The notes under the pieces: generated by a model
Database searches by the model: none
What the model saw: the letters and a program-made list of their open reading frames with translations, nothing else
What the model was told of the DNA's origin: nothing
Made by a program: the position numbers and the translations under genes
From: Verrucomicrobiota bacterium
GTDB lineage: Bacteria; Verrucomicrobiota; Verrucomicrobiia; Opitutales; Opitutaceae
Length of the DNA stretch: 15,782 nucleotides
Reading direction: 5' to 3'
NCBI GenBank assembly: GCA_023457035.1
Contig: JAEWNN010000142.1
Span: forward strand, 1 to 15,782
Part shown: positions 13,380-15,782 of the stretch, in pieces
How positions within the stretch are numbered: the stretch's first letter is position 1
Layout: each line of letters opens with the position of its first letter

Positions 13380-15782
13380 TCACTTGAGCGCCGGGGCAGG
13401 GTCGACCGGCATCGCCTTCAGATCCCAGCGGTACGCCCCTCCGCCGCAGCCGAGCAGGATCTCGTCTGGGCCGATCGCCGCGGAGAAGATCGTCATCACC
13501 GGCAGGTTGTAGGCAGCCCAGCGAAAGGTCTTGCCGCCGTCGCGCGAGAGCAGCGGCCCGACACTGCAGATACGGTTGCCGAGATAGGCGCCGGCACGAG
13601 CCCCGACCACGATCGTGTCGCCCGCGCACGCGATCAGGTTGAACGCATTGAGCGACGACGTGACCTCTTCGACCGAGTCGCCGAGCGTGGCGCGATTGCA
13701 GCCGGCCACGCCCAGGTAGTACGGATGCAGCCGATCCTGCCCGGCAAACTCGTCGATCCGCGCGTAGGGCACAACCGACAGGTAGTTGCCGATCCCAAGC
13801 ACCAGATCGCCGGAGCCGGTCACGCCCACGGCGGGCACGTAGTCGCCGGTCAGCAGCGTCCAGCTGACGCCGCCGTCGGCACTGCGGGCGAGGCCGCGGT
13901 TGGAGGAGACGTAGAGCAGCCCGTGGCCGGCATCGTAGGCGAGGCCGTTGAGTCCGACGCCCGCGCCGAACGGCAACGCGGCGACCGCGAAGCTGCCGCC
14001 GCCATCCCGCGAGCCGTAGAGGGTCGTGCCGAACAGCAGCCACTGGCGGCGGGCGTCGGGGCTGAAGAGGAAGAGCTTCGGCTCCAGCGAGCTCGGCAGA
14101 TAGGTGTCCGGAGTAAGCAATGACGTGGCGTCGCTCCAGCTCTCGCCCTGGTCGAGCGAACGGATCAGGCGCATGGTCTTGGTCGAGTAGTACTCGGTCG
14201 GGCCGCGGGCGATGGCGTAGATCACGCTCTCGTCCGGGGCGACGCCCATGGGGAAATGGAGCACGGCGCCGGCCGGCCCCGGATTCGCCGAGATCTTCCG
14301 CCACCGGGTGCGATCCGCGCCGTTGCTGCGGAACAGCCCGTGGTCGTTGGTTGCCATGTACGCGTGACGCGGTCCGATCGCCAGGCTCACGGCACACTCG
14401 GCGTAGCCCAGGCCGTTGTTGCCGTAGAGCTTCGCCTCCGCGTCGTAGGTCATCAGCAGATCCTCCCAGGTCGCGAAGCCGTCGCGGCTGGACCACGCGC
14501 CGATGGCCGACCAGGTCACCGCCAGGTCGGTCTTTCGGTCGAAGGCGAACCAGTGGGCGTTCTGGTAGAACTCCCCCTCGCCGTGTTTGAGCGACTCCGG
14601 AAACAGTTGGTAGTCGAAGCTCGCGAGCCCGTCGTGCGAGACCAGTCGGTACGGAATGCCCTCCATGCCGATGACCACCTGCCCGCGTTTCCGCGGATTC
14701 CACCGCGCCGTGGTGAACCCGGCCGCCGACACGATCGGCTGGTCCTGCGCCGTCCTCAGGGGCACGTCGGTGTAGGTGAGCTGCGTGCCGCCGGCGTCGT
14801 GCGCGACCGCCACCTTGCCCGCAGCCGTGGTGTCCACGCCCATCAACGTCACCAGCAGGTCGCCGGCGGCCCACGGCGACACGTCGAGATCGATCACCTG
14901 GAAGCCGGCCGGCACGTTCAGCGCCTGGAAGGTCGGGGTCGCCGCCGTGGCGTTGCGCGTGACGAAGAGCGTGCCGTCCCCGAACGACGCGTAGACGGTC
15001 TCCCGGTCCTCCGGGTGCGGCACGATGCAGCGGATACCGGCGAACGCCCCGAGCGCGACCGCCTGGAAGCTCTGCCCGGTGGCGTCGCCGACCAGAAGCT
15101 GTTTCTGGGCGAACATCGTCGCCATCTCGTCCTCGCGCCCGTCGCGCTGCTTGCGGTTGTGGCCGAAGGCGCCGAGCGCGGCGAAGACGCGCGAACCGTC
15201 CCGGTTGAACCGCACCTTGCCAAAGGACGTGCGGTACCCGCGCACCTCCATGCCGTGATTCGGCGAAAGCAGGATCGGCGGCAGCGCCGGGGCGCGCACC
15301 TCGCACCAGGTTCGCCCGCCGTCGCCCGAGCGGGCGAGATAGGAACCGCCGACCAGGATCAGGTTCGCGTCGGCGGGCGAGAGGTCGAAGGAGTAGAACT
15401 GCGAGTGCAGTCCGTTCCCCGGATACTGGTGGGATACCGTGCGCCAGGTCTCGCCACCATCGGGCGACTGCACCAGCCCGCCGAGATCGAGGAGCAGCGT
15501 GACGACGCCGTCATCGACCTTCGCGTCGTAGGTCACGTTGGCGAAGCCCGGCGCGATGTTCCGCCACACGCGGTTGCGCCCGTTGACGTGCGCATCGAGC
15601 AACTGCTCGCGCAGGCCGGGGATCTTGAGCGGCGTCCACTTCCGGTTGGCGAGCAACGGAGCGGCGACGGTCTCGAGGTTGGCCGCGAAAAACGCGGGCA
15701 CCGCCGCCGGAACCGGGAGCGGCGGCGCGACCGCGGGCACGAGCGGATCCGTGCCCAGCGCCCGCTCCTCCCAGTCGAGCAG
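13380..15782 (-). CDS. Asp-box (BNR) beta-propeller protein, 5' end cut by window edge
   Basis: About 800 residues are visible and the frame remains open to the right edge, so the true start, and probably a signal peptide, lie outside. A GTG at 15740 is possible but is not taken as the start, because the residues before it (LLDWEERALGTDPL) look like the end of a TSP3-like segment, as in the neighbouring beta-helix protein. The body has eight Asp boxes (S-x-D-x-G-x-[TS]-[WF]): SPDGGETW, SGDGGRTW, SHDGLASF, SRDGFATW, SLDQGESW, SRDGGGSF, SADGGVSW and SRDGGKTF. This defines a propeller of the sialidase, GH74 or sortilin-like kind. I see no arrangement proving catalysis, so sialidase activity should not be assumed. 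The beta-helix gene follows 451 bases downstream on the same strand, with hairpin block B between. Confidence 0.88.
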   Translation of the reverse strand: MLDWEERALGTDPLVPAVAPPLPVPAAVPAFFAANLETVAAPLLANRKWTPLKIPGLREQLLDAHVNGRNRVWRNIAPGFANVTYDAKVDDGVVTLLLDLGGLVQSPDGGETWRTVSHQYPGNGLHSQFYSFDLSPADANLILVGGSYLARSGDGGRTWCEVRAPALPPILLSPNHGMEVRGYRTSFGKVRFNRDGSRVFAALGAFGHNRKQRDGREDEMATMFAQKQLLVGDATGQSFQAVALGAFAGIRCIVPHPEDRETVYASFGDGTLFVTRNATAATPTFQALNVPAGFQVIDLDVSPWAAGDLLVTLMGVDTTAAGKVAVAHDAGGTQLTYTDVPLRTAQDQPIVSAAGFTTARWNPRKRGQVVIGMEGIPYRLVSHDGLASFDYQLFPESLKHGEGEFYQNAHWFAFDRKTDLAVTWSAIGAWSSRDGFATWEDLLMTYDAEAKLYGNNGLGYAECAVSLAIGPRHAYMATNDHGLFRSNGADRTRWRKISANPGPAGAVLHFPMGVAPDESVIYAIARGPTEYYSTKTMRLIRSLDQGESWSDATSLLTPDTYLPSSLEPKLFLFSPDARRQWLLFGTTLYGSRDGGGSFAVAALPFGAGVGLNGLAYDAGHGLLYVSSNRGLARSADGGVSWTLLTGDYVPAVGVTGSGDLVLGIGNYLSVVPYARIDEFAGQDRLHPYYLGVAGCNRATLGDSVEEVTSSLNAFNLIACAGDTIVVGARAGAYLGNRICSVGPLLSRDGGKTFRWAAYNLPVMTIFSAAIGPDEILLGCGGGAYRWDLKAMPVDPAPALK

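Noticed and set aside
13012..15306. 764-residue minus-strand frame overlapping the BNR gene and block B.
   Set aside because: An out-of-frame Arg-rich shadow of the BNR gene that also runs through the hairpin repeats.
13380..15782. Calling the BNR protein a sialidase.
   Set aside because: Asp boxes are shared by many propellers, and the catalytic Arg triad and Tyr/Glu pair cannot be assigned from the sequence.

Overview
The window looks like a piece of a high-GC chromosome from a polysaccharide-degrading bacterium, most likely Verrucomicrobiota of the Opitutaceae type. This is inferred from the combination of a LacI subfamily with an unusual hinge, secreted proteins carrying thrombospondin-type-3-like (TSP3-like) Asp-rich repeats, and several unrelated carbohydrate-active enzymes. 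No 16S rRNA or other strict taxonomic marker is present, so the assignment is a judgement. Most start codons lack a clear Shine-Dalgarno sequence.

Layout, left to right. 1-2044 (minus): two tandem LacI-family regulators joined by a 4-base ATGA overlap; the downstream one runs off the left edge. 2424-2509 (plus): tRNA-Leu(UAA) with encoded CCA. 2662-3909 (plus): cytoplasmic GH130 mannosyl-glucose/mannooligosaccharide phosphorylase with a lysine-rich N-terminal tail, followed by a REP-like hairpin. 4203-5579 (minus): exported SurA/parvulin-like foldase with its own terminator. 5883-6257 (minus): small secreted protein of unknown function with a very strong terminator. 6745-8154 and 8245-9513 (plus): secreted GH43 enzyme with a C-terminal CBM6/35-like module, then a secreted class-C beta-lactamase-fold serine hydrolase. 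10013-12928 (minus): large secreted right-handed beta-helix protein (GH141 or pectate-lyase-like) with two TSP3-like segments. 13380-15782 (minus): Asp-box (BNR) beta-propeller protein that continues past the right edge and starts, inside the window, with the tail of another TSP3-like segment.

The least ordinary structure is non-coding. Two ~320-base blocks (9578-9902 and 12980-13293), about 80% alike by eye and in the same orientation, bracket the beta-helix gene. Each contains four hairpins in the order plus, minus, minus, plus, and an extra related hairpin lies just beyond each block. Most feet read GTAG or GTGG, the signature of REP elements mobilised by RAYT (TnpA-REP) transposases. Stem bases covary between copies, so the folded form seems to be what is maintained. 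A further GTGG-footed hairpin follows the GH130 gene.

Taken together, the region is a carbohydrate-utilisation neighbourhood: secreted enzymes (GH43, beta-helix, BNR, serine hydrolase) could trim a plant or algal polysaccharide outside the cytoplasm, the GH130 phosphorylase could handle imported mannosides, and the LacI pair could provide sugar-responsive control. No transporter is visible, and the genes do not form one operon, so a single shared substrate is not demonstrated.
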